Below, piece by piece: positions 9,336 through 18,555 of a DNA stretch of 64,000 nucleotides; position 1 is the stretch's first letter, and each line of letters starts with the position of its first letter. The notes beneath the pieces were generated by a model. That model ran no database searches. It was not told the origin of the DNA and was given only the letters and a program-made list of their open reading frames with translations. The DNA lies in assembly GCF_014191725.1 (NCBI RefSeq), contig NZ_JACHWZ010000008.1, positions 176,460 to 240,459 on the forward strand. The letters are read 5' to 3'. This DNA comes from Microbulbifer rhizosphaerae (GTDB lineage: Bacteria; Pseudomonadota; Gammaproteobacteria; Pseudomonadales; Cellvibrionaceae). The translations under genes and the position numbers were made by a program.

Positions 9336-9734
9336 TCAGTTAGGACTAAAGCATATGTCATGGCCTCGTCCAGCTCGATGAAGCCAGATAGCCTTACACT
9401 GCTGTTCTCGTCCAGCATTTACCTGCATAGTTTCCGTTTCATACGCTAGGCGGCGTTTCAGGAGATCTCCAAGTGGCGGGCCAGTTTCATAATTAGAGAC
9501 ATCCTTTTTGTCTTGGGTGATGAGGTAGGTGGCCTGAAACCACACTGAGGGATAAGTAGCTGGAGTAGAATATCGTGCCAGCGGTGATCGAACTTCCGAC
9601 GGCCTCCCGCTGTCAAGATATTCCATCTGCCGCAAACCTGACGAGGCGTAAGCTTGTTCATGGATAATTGCACTTAAGCTAAAGAACAGAGAAAATATCA
9701 ATAATAAATTTATCGAAATTCGTATAGTTCGCAT
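9336..9734 (-). CDS. Small putative secreted protein, function unknown
   Basis: A 132-residue product that I do not recognise. The first 30 residues form a convincing signal peptide (two Arg, a long hydrophobic core, then AYASSG). The mature part is polar, contains one Cys, and shows no motif I can name. It lies between the PL4 genes and TonB receptor 1, on the same strand. The last codons and the following 130 bp resemble the DNA upstream of TonB receptor 2 (around 17100). So the 3' end of this gene and the receptor promoter seem to have been duplicated together, although no intact copy of this gene is left at the second site. It could be a non-functional remnant. Confidence 0.4.
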   Translation of the reverse strand: MRTIRISINLLLIFSLFFSLSAIIHEQAYASSGLRQMEYLDSGRPSEVRSPLARYSTPATYPSVWFQATYLITQDKKDVSNYETGPPLGDLLKRRLAYETETMQVNAGREQQCKAIWLHRAGRGHDICFSPN

Positions 9735-9831
9735 GGATTACACCCTCGGCTTTTATCAAGATAGCTATTGTTTTTACCGGCATGCGGTCTCCTGAAAAGC
9801 AAAGAGGGGTCAACTTCGGCTTCTAGGATCA

Positions 9832-11535
9832 TCATTCGAGCAGATCAAGACTGTCGACACTGTAGCCGGCGGACAGGAAGCCCGAGGCCCCGGAGCCGCT
9901 GATCACGGTGATCATCAATGCATTCCATTCGCCCGGGTTCTGCTTCCAGGCGGAGGCGGGAATGTCGAAGGAGTAGATCGTATTGTTGCAGCGGTAGCTG
10001 CCGGTCGTCAGCGAGCGGGTCCTGGGTTGACTCGATGGCGGCTGGAAGTCGGACGTCCAGCCGTTGACCGAAATATTGGGCCGGCCGCCGGCATAGGCGC
10101 AGGTCAACCCTATGCGCAGGGTGTGGGCGGTGGCGATCTGATCGCTGTTCAACTTGAAGTAGACGATGTGATCGTTGTTGACGTCCTTCCACATATACGC
10201 GGGGAAGCCGGCGGCGGCGCTTACACCCACGATGTAATTGGATGGGTCCCAGGTATCGATCCGCACATCGGAAGGGTGCATCGTGGTCAGCTTGTCACCG
10301 TTGAGAAACTCCCGCGGTGCCCCGTCCCAGTCTCCGATACGCCAGATTGCGGGCGCCTCGCTGGGGTCGGCCCCCACGCCAAAGGAATTCAGAATCGTCG
10401 TCCCGCCGGCGGCTACCGTTACCTCCCGGACGTCCACCTCCAGTTCATTCTTATAGACGGTCATGGTATAGGTACCCGGGCGCATGCCGCCCCTGCTGTA
10501 GTAGCCACCATTTTGCGGATCGGCGTCGGCCCAGTACTGCGCCGTAGCGTTGGCGAAACCCACTGTGTAGTCGTAGCCCGAGTCCATGCCATTGAAGCCG
10601 ACCCCAGCCACCCGGCCGCGCTCGGAGGGCGCGGCGTATCCCTGCAGCCCCATATCGGCAAACCAATCGGTATCGGGCCGGCTGCCGGGTGCTTCCCCTC
10701 CGGTCACCACGAAGGTGTAGCTGTTCAGGATGCCGGGCCTGAAAGCCTCCGTCTGGGCCTGGCCGTAATTGACGATATAGGTCAGCTCCTGATTGGTGCT
10801 CGTGGTCTGGTTGAGCAGGCTGCGGTAAAAGGGCCCGCCGGAACCGCCTTCATGATCGTCGCGAAAGATCCACATGCCGACGTTGTTTCCGGTAGCGCCT
10901 ATATAGCTCCAGTCCTTGAGACGCTGGTTGGAGTAGTGCTTGGAGCGGGTCTCGCCGTTGGTCAGGGCAAAAATATCGCCCGACTCCACCGTTGAAACCG
11001 TGGTGCTAATGTCGGAAGGCTCGGGCCCATTAGGCAGCAGCGCGGAACTCAGGCGCATGATATAGCGCACCTGACCGTGGACGTCTGGCTGCGAGGTGAA
11101 ATGGGTTGCCATATAGATATGCGGCTGGTCGCGACGGGCCATGTAGTAGTGGGTAAGATCGCCGGCCTCGACGGTGACCTTGATAGTGTCACTGCCGACG
11201 GTGTCAGCGCTCACCGTAACCGCGGAGACGCCGGAATAGAGCCAGTCGAAGCCCGAGTTGATCTGGGAGCCGCGCGACTGGTTCTGGTATTCCGCGCCCG
11301 CGTATACCAGCGAGGCGATATCGCCGGCGGACTGGGTACTGACGCCGTTGTCCGTCCGACGCACCTTGAAAACCAGGCCGGCACCGGTATCGACCGTATA
11401 GAAATCAGTGCTTGAACTCAGGCCAAAGTCCGCCCGGGAGAGACCGGAGAACAACAGCAGCATCGGGAGCAGTAGCTGCCAACGGGCTTTACCCTGTGAG
11501 GGAAAAGACACTTCGGGTACAGAGTATTTATTCAT
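9832..11535 (-). CDS. PL4 rhamnogalacturonan endolyase (copy a)
   Basis: A 567-residue secreted lyase that should cleave the rhamnose-galacturonate linkage of the RG-I backbone by beta-elimination. Signal peptide at about residues 18-35 (ends LSRA). The domain order is that of family PL4: a large catalytic beta-sandwich (about 36-300), a fibronectin-III-like domain (about 310-400, with YSRGGMRPGTYTMTVYKNE) and a C-terminal carbohydrate-binding-like jelly roll (about 410-567). K199 in GETRSKHY and H228 in RDDHEGGSGG align with the catalytic Lys and His of the characterised fungal PL4 enzyme (inferred by eye). The upstream extension to 11607 is rejected because the paralogue begins at the equivalent of 11535. 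It is the tandem paralogue of the next gene. Confidence 0.88.
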   Translation of the reverse strand: MNKYSVPEVSFPSQGKARWQLLLPMLLLFSGLSRADFGLSSSTDFYTVDTGAGLVFKVRRTDNGVSTQSAGDIASLVYAGAEYQNQSRGSQINSGFDWLYSGVSAVTVSADTVGSDTIKVTVEAGDLTHYYMARRDQPHIYMATHFTSQPDVHGQVRYIMRLSSALLPNGPEPSDISTTVSTVESGDIFALTNGETRSKHYSNQRLKDWSYIGATGNNVGMWIFRDDHEGGSGGPFYRSLLNQTTSTNQELTYIVNYGQAQTEAFRPGILNSYTFVVTGGEAPGSRPDTDWFADMGLQGYAAPSERGRVAGVGFNGMDSGYDYTVGFANATAQYWADADPQNGGYYSRGGMRPGTYTMTVYKNELEVDVREVTVAAGGTTILNSFGVGADPSEAPAIWRIGDWDGAPREFLNGDKLTTMHPSDVRIDTWDPSNYIVGVSAAAGFPAYMWKDVNNDHIVYFKLNSDQIATAHTLRIGLTCAYAGGRPNISVNGWTSDFQPPSSQPRTRSLTTGSYRCNNTIYSFDIPASAWKQNPGEWNALMITVISGSGASGFLSAGYSVDSLDLLE

Positions 11536-11567
11536 TATTTTTCTCCTTACCGTGGAGGGGTGGGTTT

Positions 11568-11702
11568 GCCCGCTTCGCAGGCCAAACAACAAAATTGTCT
11601 GGAACAATTTTGCACAGCCGGGGACTGCCCGCGAAGCGGATGAGGCACAGGGATGTGCCTCATAAAAAAAACCCCGCTTCGGCTTTGAGGCGGGGGCTTT
11701 TT
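11568..11702 (-). terminator. Structured intergenic region with terminator after PL4 copy b
   Basis: Minus-strand transcription leaving PL4 copy b meets a stem formed by 11672-11677 and 11690-11695, with an A-run at 11664-11671 (U-run in RNA): a good intrinsic terminator. Beyond it lie a perfect 8-bp hairpin (11642-11661), a 9-bp hairpin of CAAAATTGT/ACAATTTTG (about 11590-11612) and an inverted pair CCGCTTCGC/GCGAAGCGG (11570-11578, 11631-11639). So the leader of PL4 copy a is highly structured, and copy a may be transcribed separately or by read-through. Confidence 0.6.
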
Positions 11703-11703
11703 G

Positions 11704-13407
11704 TCATTCAAGTAGATCGAGACTGTCGACACTGTAGCCGGCGGACAGGAACCCCGAGGCGCCGGAGCCGCTGATCGCCGTGATCGTCAGCTCATTCCAT
11801 TCATCCGGGTCCGGCTTAAAGGCGGAAGCGGGAATGTCGAAGGAGTAGATCGTATTGTTGCAGCGGTAGGAGCCAGTCGTCAGAGAGCGGCTCCTGGGCT
11901 GGCTCGATGGCCACTGGAAGGTGGAGGTCCAGTCGTTGACCTTGATATTGGGCCGGCCGCCGGCAAAGGCGCAAGTCAACCCTATGCGCAGAATGTGGCC
12001 GGCAGCAATCTGTTCGCTATCCAGTTTGAACCGAACAACATGGTCATTGTTGATGTCCTTCCACATATACGCGGGGAAGTCAGCGGCAGTGCTTTCCCCG
12101 ACGATATAGTCGGAAGGGTCCCAGGTCTCTATACGCACATCCGAGGGGTGCATTTTCGTCAGCTTGTCGCCGTTGAGAAATTCCAGCGGTGTGCCGTCCC
12201 AGTCTCCGATACGCCAGATTACGGGCGCCTCGCTGGGGTCGGCCTCGATGGAAATGGATGGGAGAACATTGGTTTCGCCTGCGGTTACCGTCACCTCCCG
12301 GATACCCACCTCCAGTTCATTCTTGTAGATGGTCATGGTATAGGTGCCCGGGCGCATGTCTTTCCGGCTGTAGTGGCCACCATTTATGGGATTGACATCG
12401 GCCCAATACTGCGCGGTGGCGTTGGCAAAGCCAACCGTATATTCATAGTCCGGATTCATGCCCTCAATTCCGACCCCGGCAATTCGGCCGCGCTCGGAGC
12501 GCGGGGCGTATCCCTTCAGTCCCATGTCGGCAAACCATTGGGTTTTGGGCCGGCCGTAGGGCGCCTCTCCCCCGGTCACCACGAAGGTATAGCTGTTCAG
12601 GATCCCGGGCCTGAAAGCCTCGGTCTGGGCCTGACCGTAATTGACGATATAGGTCAACTCCTGATCGTTATTCGTGGTCTGGTTGAGCAGGCTGCGGTAA
12701 AAGGGCCCGCCGGAACCGCCCTCATGATCGTCGCGAATAATCCACATGCCGACACCGCTCCCGGTGGCACCTATATGGGTCCAGTCCTTCAGGCGTTGGT
12801 TGGAGTAGTGCTTGGAGCGCGTTTCGCCATTGGGCAGAGCAAAGATATCCCGAGCCTCCACCGTGGAAACCGTACCGCGCAGATCCGAGGGCTCGGGTCC
12901 GTTCGGCAGCAGCGCCGAACTCAGGCGCATGATATAGCGCACCAAGCCGTGGACATTCGGCTCCGAAGTGAAATGGGTCCCCATATATATATGCGGGTAG
13001 CCGCGGCGGGCCATATAGTAGTGGGTGAGGTCACCAGCCTCGACTGTGACCTTGATAGTATCTTCGCCGACGGTTTCAGCGCTCACATCGACTGCAGAGA
13101 CTCCGCGATAGAGCCAGTCGAAGCCCGAGTTGATCTGGGAGCCGCGCACCCAGTTCTGGTATTCGACGCCCTCGTATACCAGCGAGGAGATATCACCAGG
13201 GGACCAGGTGTTAACTCCAGGATCATTCCTGCGAACCGTGAAGACCAGGCCAGCACCGGTATCGACCGTATAGAAATCAGTGCTTTCGCTTAGGCCGAAG
13301 TCCGCCCGGGCGAGACCTGAGAATAACAGCAGGACTGCCGGCAGCAGGGGCTGCCAACGGATTTTGCCCCGAGAGGAAGGTATTTCGCTTGAAGTATTTC
13401 TGTTCAT
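11704..13407 (-). CDS. PL4 rhamnogalacturonan endolyase (copy b)
   Basis: A 567-residue paralogue of the adjacent PL4 gene, with the same length, signal peptide layout (ends LARA), three-domain order and catalytic candidates (Lys in ETRSKHYS, His in RDDHEGGSGG). Long identical stretches, especially in the catalytic domain and the last 30 residues, show a tandem duplication. Differences concentrate in the fibronectin-like and C-terminal domains, where carbohydrate preference could have shifted. It follows rhaM copy 2 by 54 bp, so it is likely in the receptor 2 transcript, which ends at the terminator at 11664-11695. Confidence 0.88.
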   Translation of the reverse strand: MNRNTSSEIPSSRGKIRWQPLLPAVLLLFSGLARADFGLSESTDFYTVDTGAGLVFTVRRNDPGVNTWSPGDISSLVYEGVEYQNWVRGSQINSGFDWLYRGVSAVDVSAETVGEDTIKVTVEAGDLTHYYMARRGYPHIYMGTHFTSEPNVHGLVRYIMRLSSALLPNGPEPSDLRGTVSTVEARDIFALPNGETRSKHYSNQRLKDWTHIGATGSGVGMWIIRDDHEGGSGGPFYRSLLNQTTNNDQELTYIVNYGQAQTEAFRPGILNSYTFVVTGGEAPYGRPKTQWFADMGLKGYAPRSERGRIAGVGIEGMNPDYEYTVGFANATAQYWADVNPINGGHYSRKDMRPGTYTMTIYKNELEVGIREVTVTAGETNVLPSISIEADPSEAPVIWRIGDWDGTPLEFLNGDKLTKMHPSDVRIETWDPSDYIVGESTAADFPAYMWKDINNDHVVRFKLDSEQIAAGHILRIGLTCAFAGGRPNIKVNDWTSTFQWPSSQPRSRSLTTGSYRCNNTIYSFDIPASAFKPDPDEWNELTITAISGSGASGFLSAGYSVDSLDLLE

Positions 13408-13461
13408 TATTTTTCCTTATCTTGAGTTGCGATTCCCCCGGAATTACTGGAGGGGTATCTG

Positions 13462-13776
13462 CTAATCCAAATGAAAAACCCGCTGTAGTTGAATTATCTT
13501 CGGGCTATTGCCCGGGTCCGTTTCCATGATATCGGCCATATGGCTCCACCACTTTTGCATAATCGCCTTTTGTGGCAGCTCATCCATAGTGTGGTTTTTC
13601 CTGCGTTTAAGCACGGCGAACAACTGCAGAGTCTCCGGATGAAGGTAGATGGAATAGTCCTCGATACCAGCGGCCTTCAGTTCTTCAACCAGTTCAGGCC
13701 ATATCTCATCGTGCCGTTTTTCATACTCAGCTTCGCAGCCAGCTTTCAGCTGCATGACAAATGCGATTTTTTCCAT
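13462..13776 (-). CDS. rhaM: L-rhamnose mutarotase (copy 2)
   Basis: A 104-residue paralogue of the gene at 5685, with the same start (M-[E/K][11 protein letters not shown]), [25 protein letters not shown] and MQKWW segments. It lies 135 bp after TonB receptor 2 and 54 bp before PL4 copy b. Having two mutarotases, each placed behind a related receptor, means the receptor-mutarotase pair was duplicated as a unit. Confidence 0.93.
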   Translation of the reverse strand: MEKIAFVMQLKAGCEAEYEKRHDEIWPELVEELKAAGIEDYSIYLHPETLQLFAVLKRRKNHTMDELPQKAIMQKWWSHMADIMETDPGNSPKIIQLQRVFHLD

Positions 13777-13911
13777 AGTAATAAACCGGATATTTTCCGA
13801 GGAGTTCCAAAAAAACAGGGGAACGGAATAGAAAAAGGTAACTTGAAAAGTGCCAGAAGATGCCGGCCGGTGTCAGGCCACCGGCCGGCAGATTCCGGCA
13901 GGAATCAGCAG

Positions 13912-16900
13912 TTACATCTTATAGGAAACACCGAGCGCAAACTGACGACCGGAATAACTCAGGTCAGACAGGCGGTGTTCGCCGGCGGTAGCCACCTTTG
14001 CCTGTTCCAGCAGGTTCCTCGCGTCGAGGAAGAACCGTAGGTTGCTGTTCGGCAGGGTGTAGGACATCTTGGCGTCCAGGTAGCCCGCGTCCTCGACGAA
14101 TACCGGGTTGCCGGAGCGGTCAGCGGGGTTGGCCAGATATTCATCCCGATAGTTGTAGGCCAGGCGCGCACTGAACCCATTACCCTCCCAGAAGGCGGTG
14201 ACGTTATAGCTGTTCTCGGATTGGGAGGGCATGGGCAGCTCCTCACCGGTTAACTCGTTCAACAGGCCGACGTTGTCGGCGGTCATATGGGTGTAGTTGA
14301 CGCTGCCGCCCAAGCCGTTGAAGGGGTAAGGCAGCATGGTAAAGAACGTTGACGCCTGCAGCTCAACTCCACGGGTTTTTACACCTTCGCCATTGACCGG
14401 CTGAGTGACATCCCAGACACGGCCGTCGCCCAGGAAATCCACATCGAGGCGCTCATCCCGGCCGAGGATCCAGCTCTCCATATTCTTGGCAAAGTAGGCG
14501 GCGGAGACGATGGAATCCTCGTTCGGATACCAGCTCAGGGCGATATCGCCCTGGTTGGCCCGATACGGATTCAGTGCCGGGTTGCCACCTTTGCAGAAGC
14601 TTTCCCAGCCAACTTGTTCCGCCCACAGGCTGTCATCCATCTGATAACAGACCCCGTTCACGTTCAGGTCTCGGTTCCGCGGCCGGCTCATCACCTTGGC
14701 GGCCCCCATATACAGCACCAGCTTTTCAGGAATCAGCTCCAGATTCATGTTGATGCTGGGCAGTGTGTCGCTGTACTCCCTGGAAACCGTTTTCCGGTCG
14801 TTGTACACATCCCATGCAATCTCAAGCAAGGCAATGCCGGTCTCCGGATTTACCAGAATATCGCCATCCTCATCCAACACATTACGGTACTCGTGTTCAA
14901 CATAATCGCCGTTGGTTTCCGTATTGGTCACAATATAGCGAACGCCAAAGTTGCCCCAGAAAGGCATGCCGCCGACTTCGGTTGCAAAATCCGTCTGCAG
15001 ATAAAGCGCCTCGGTTTCCACTGTGATATCGTAGTTACCGCTTTGTATTTCCAGATCTTCGCGGGTGGTATTGTCATTGCTGGCCTGGCGCATGGCCGCA
15101 ATCAAACCGTTGGTATCAACCGCCTGATAGCTGCCGATGGTGCTTACGCCCAGGTCGTAGCCTTCAAACAACTCGGGAGACTCAAAGAAGTTGCCGGAAA
15201 GAAGGGCGAGGTGATCCTCCCTGGTCCACATTTGGCCGTTGTACTCCTCACCCACGTTGCGGAAGATGTTGTAGTTGTAGCCCTCTGTTTCCGCAGAGTT
15301 GGAGGTCGCCTGGATACCAGTGCGAAGGCGTTGGATAAAGCCATCCTCAAAGTTGTACACAACATCCAGTTTTACATTGGCCTCGGATGTCTCGTCGGCA
15401 CTGGGTGCATACTTAAAGCGCGCCGTCGAGTAGCTCGCCGGACTGTTGACGTCGAAGGCCTGAGAAGTATCTGTGGGATCCGCCGCATTGTAAAAATAGC
15501 CGGTGCTGTAATCCCATGACGGTGCGCCGCGGTGATCCAGCGCAACCTGAATGCCGGCGATACCGTTCGCGGAAATACTGGTGTCGCGCGAGTCAATATC
15601 CTGTTCTGAGGCCGAATAGGCAGCCAAGCCGGTGATCTCCCAGGGACCGCTGCTGAACTCAAACCCGGTATCTACTATGCTGGTTTCCTGGTACCAGGCA
15701 AAGTTCAGGGTTCTGTTGCCCACGCTCGCCTGAGAGGACTCCAGGTAAGTCACATTGTGATTTTCGTCCACCTGCACGGAGTTGGCATCGATACGCGCTG
15801 CGGAATGTATGCCCACATCCAGGTTCAAGTCTGTCGCTTCCTTGTCACGCTCGTTATAGGTAAATCCGGCGTACGCACTAAAGTTATCGCTGAAGTTGTA
15901 CTGGAAGATGGTATTCGCACTTAGGCGCTCCTCTTCGCGCCACCAGACACCAACCCTCGGCAACCTGGGCGCATAGTCCCACCACTGTTCTTCACAGTCT
16001 GCCTCGCCGTTACAGCCAGCCACATTGTCAATCGACGCGTAATCTTCATTGAGAACGGTCTTTTCCGGGGAGTTGTCGTAATCGGCGATGCGGTGCCATT
16101 CCGTGTTGCGCAGCGCATGGATCATGGCGGTGGTTTCAGAAGCAGTTACGTTCATCAACGCACCGAAATCCTCGTTGAATTTCCACACGCCGGTCACATT
16201 GATCCTGGGGTCCGATGCATCGCTCAGGTCGTTGTACTGCTGCTCGCCCGATACGGACAGGAAGTTGCTGTCGAATTCATTCGGCTTGCGCGTATTGATT
16301 TTGACAATTCCACCCAAACCACCTTCCGTAAAACGCGCCTCGGACCCCTTGATAACATCGAGAGATTTAACCAGTTCTGAAGCCATATCGCGGAAATCCA
16401 CCGCGCGGCTGCCGCCCATACCCATCTGCGACACACCGTTGACTTCAACCCGCGACAAATCCGGGTCCACACCCCGGATACTGACCTGCGCCCCTTCGCC
16501 GAAATCGCGGGCCAGCTGTATGCCAGCTATTCGCTGCAGCGCCTCAGCGACATTTTTATCGGGAAATTCACCGATATCTTCCGCAACGAGCGAGTCGCTC
16601 ATAGTGCCGGCATTTTTTTTCCGATCAATAGCGCTGCGCTGGCTGAAGCGGTGGCCCGACACCACGACTTCTTCCATCGATTCAGGGGGAACTTCTTTCT
16701 TAGACGTGGAAACCACTTTTTCGGCTGAAGCACCTTTGGCTTCTTTTTTGAGTTCCTCTTTAGGCTCTTCTTGAGAGTCACCCTGAGCAAACGCCACAGG
16801 GCCGACCAGGAAACTCAGAGAAATCCCGGTGAGAACCAGTGCCCGTATGCGCTTGGATAAAGGCGTGGCGGTGAAAGGAAGTTTTGCGGTGGAGGTTTCA

Positions 16901-16929
16901 AGCACATCGGATTGGTTAATTATTGTCAT
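13912..16929 (-). CDS. TonB-dependent outer-membrane receptor (copy 2), carbohydrate type
   Basis: A 1005-residue paralogue of the receptor at 6159. It has the same long signal peptide (ends AFA, about residue 48), the same EEVVVSGHRF TonB-box region, a near-identical plug (SLVAEDIGEFPDKNV onwards) and the same C-terminal strand ending SYKM. The segment between signal peptide and TonB box is charged (EEPKEELKKE-like) and differs from copy 1. External-loop regions of the barrel are the most divergent, so the two may take up different RG-I fragments. The start at 16929 is preceded by CGGAG and matches copy 1. It heads a likely transcript with rhaM copy 2 and PL4 copy b. Confidence 0.9.
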   Translation of the reverse strand: MTIINQSDVLETSTAKLPFTATPLSKRIRALVLTGISLSFLVGPVAFAQGDSQEEPKEELKKEAKGASAEKVVSTSKKEVPPESMEEVVVSGHRFSQRSAIDRKKNAGTMSDSLVAEDIGEFPDKNVAEALQRIAGIQLARDFGEGAQVSIRGVDPDLSRVEVNGVSQMGMGGSRAVDFRDMASELVKSLDVIKGSEARFTEGGLGGIVKINTRKPNEFDSNFLSVSGEQQYNDLSDASDPRINVTGVWKFNEDFGALMNVTASETTAMIHALRNTEWHRIADYDNSPEKTVLNEDYASIDNVAGCNGEADCEEQWWDYAPRLPRVGVWWREEERLSANTIFQYNFSDNFSAYAGFTYNERDKEATDLNLDVGIHSAARIDANSVQVDENHNVTYLESSQASVGNRTLNFAWYQETSIVDTGFEFSSGPWEITGLAAYSASEQDIDSRDTSISANGIAGIQVALDHRGAPSWDYSTGYFYNAADPTDTSQAFDVNSPASYSTARFKYAPSADETSEANVKLDVVYNFEDGFIQRLRTGIQATSNSAETEGYNYNIFRNVGEEYNGQMWTREDHLALLSGNFFESPELFEGYDLGVSTIGSYQAVDTNGLIAAMRQASNDNTTREDLEIQSGNYDITVETEALYLQTDFATEVGGMPFWGNFGVRYIVTNTETNGDYVEHEYRNVLDEDGDILVNPETGIALLEIAWDVYNDRKTVSREYSDTLPSINMNLELIPEKLVLYMGAAKVMSRPRNRDLNVNGVCYQMDDSLWAEQVGWESFCKGGNPALNPYRANQGDIALSWYPNEDSIVSAAYFAKNMESWILGRDERLDVDFLGDGRVWDVTQPVNGEGVKTRGVELQASTFFTMLPYPFNGLGGSVNYTHMTADNVGLLNELTGEELPMPSQSENSYNVTAFWEGNGFSARLAYNYRDEYLANPADRSGNPVFVEDAGYLDAKMSYTLPNSNLRFFLDARNLLEQAKVATAGEHRLSDLSYSGRQFALGVSYKM

Positions 16930-16970
16930 CTCATCATCTCCGATTATCTTTTTTATATTATGGAGAGATG

Positions 16971-17012
16971 ATATTAGAAGCACGTACCCACATTGTCAAT
17001 CATATTCAATCA
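16971..17012 (-). promoter_or_regulatory. Sigma70 promoter with phased RTCA operator upstream of TonB receptor 2
   Basis: On the minus strand, TTGACA (16999-16994) and TAATAT (16976-16971) are 17 bp apart, close to consensus. On the plus strand CAATCA occurs at 16997-17002 and 17007-17012, exactly 10 bp apart and overlapping the -35 box. The layout is the same as at receptor 1. A 17-bp palindrome, TGACCAATAATTGGTCA, lies further upstream near 17072-17088 and could bind a second regulator. Confidence 0.7.
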
Positions 17013-17210
17013 TAATTTTTATATATCAGTCACATTTATGAGCGATTATGACGATAATTGCCCGATGTTCTTGTGACCAATAATTGGTCATCTCCGTAAA
17101 ATCAGCTCACGGCAGTTGGGACTTAAAGTACACGGCGGCTCGATCTGCTCCGCCGGGCATCGGGCGCATGAGTAACGGATCCGTGCATGACGGGCCTTCG
17201 GTCACATTCG

Positions 17211-18491
17211 TCACGATCCTGAAATTTCAACCGCCGCCGGTCGCATGTCCGGCCACAAATCCGGCGTAATGACGAGCTCCCCCGGCCTTGTTGGACTGGT
17301 TGAATCCAATAGCGTGTTTTCAGACTGTATCAGCTCCGGGTACAACGCCTGCAGGCTGTTCACCACCATATTGGCAATCATCCAGGCACCGTAATAATTA
17401 TGATGGGTTCTGTCTTTACCATTTGCCGCAAAGGCTTGTTTGGCTTCATTCTGACCCAGCTGTTGATAAAAGCTGGTGGTTTGCGCGGTCAGGTCGATAA
17501 CCGGGACCCCCGTTGCTCTGGCAACCTCTCTTACTGCTTCATCATAACCTTGGTGGGTGTTCAGAAGTTCTTCCTGTTCATTGTAAATACGCCTGGCGAC
17601 AGGTGTGACCAGTACAGGTATAGCCTCTTTTTGCCTTACATCGGCAACAAAGGCACGCAAATATTCAGGAAATGCACCATCCGCTGCGGCGAAAGTGCGC
17701 GGCCATTGTTTTTTTTCATCGTTATGAGCAAACTGAATCAGTACGACATCTCCAGCCTGGGTCTGACTGAGCAATTTATCCCAACGCAGGGAGAATAAAA
17801 ACGATTTCAATGTTTCACCGCCGCGCGCGTGATTTACAACCACGCGATTTCGGATCAGCCCAGGGACGAATTGCCCCCAACTGGCATAATCCTGAGATGC
17901 TTGATCTGCTACGGTGGAATCCCCAGCCAGCAGAACCTTAGGCTTCCTGCCCGGCTCGATTCGAATTTGACTAAACTGAACATCGTTGTTGGACAATGCT
18001 ATGGTGAGCTTGTCGTCCCAGTTACGGGAGATGCCTTCATCGCCTCTCAGCCCCACCCGTGGGCCCGCCGCTGGATCCTGCTCTGCGGTTGCCAGCTGTG
18101 GATTTCTGACATTAACCAGAAAATCCAGGGTTTTGCTTTCGCCCCGCTCGATTTCCAAGATGTTGCTCATCACCCGTCTGTCTTCGCTGAAAACCAGAAA
18201 CCGGGTGACATCCGGTACGCCTGTTACCTTTACCCGGACCTTATAGTCTCCCTCGGGGACTTTGACCGAAAAGGCATTTTCGCTACTGTTATGGAAACTA
18301 TCCGTACCTAAACCTGTTTCAGAATTGTATTTTTTCTGTAATAGATCTGGCCGCTCTTCAAAGTTGTATTCATAGATGTGCTGCGCCACTGCCGGGCGCG
18401 AGTCTGCCAACGCAGGTACCATATTCATGGACTGCACTCCCAGCATCAGGGCACATACAATGTGCCGTTTGAACTTGTTCTCGTATAACAT
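17211..18491 (-). CDS. Exported SGNH/GDSL esterase, rhamnogalacturonan acetylesterase type (CE12-like)
   Basis: A 426-residue esterase that should remove acetyl groups from RG-I galacturonate. A signal peptide covers about the first 30 residues (ends PALA). An N-terminal beta-sandwich of about 120 residues (YEYNFEERPDLLQ to VNVRNP) precedes the SGNH domain, as in YesT-like enzymes. SGNH blocks visible: GDSTVADQ (nucleophile Ser), the GGETLKSF glycine block, QFAHND (block III, with Ala where GHND is usual) and DRTHHNYYGAW (Asp-His). A GTG three codons upstream is possible; neither start has a strong ribosome site. It is the last gene of the long operon starting with the PL26-like gene. Confidence 0.82.
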   Translation of the reverse strand: MLYENKFKRHIVCALMLGVQSMNMVPALADSRPAVAQHIYEYNFEERPDLLQKKYNSETGLGTDSFHNSSENAFSVKVPEGDYKVRVKVTGVPDVTRFLVFSEDRRVMSNILEIERGESKTLDFLVNVRNPQLATAEQDPAAGPRVGLRGDEGISRNWDDKLTIALSNNDVQFSQIRIEPGRKPKVLLAGDSTVADQASQDYASWGQFVPGLIRNRVVVNHARGGETLKSFLFSLRWDKLLSQTQAGDVVLIQFAHNDEKKQWPRTFAAADGAFPEYLRAFVADVRQKEAIPVLVTPVARRIYNEQEELLNTHQGYDEAVREVARATGVPVIDLTAQTTSFYQQLGQNEAKQAFAANGKDRTHHNYYGAWMIANMVVNSLQALYPELIQSENTLLDSTSPTRPGELVITPDLWPDMRPAAVEISGS

Positions 18492-18555
18492 TGTTATCAC
18501 ATCATTCTGTTTTCACGCTAATTCCACAGGGATGGCGTACCTTACAAATTATTAA

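Noticed and set aside
11568..11702. Integron attC site
   Set aside because: Several inverted pairs occur, but no matching RYYYAAC/GTTRRRY core boxes were found, and there is no integrase or cassette context.
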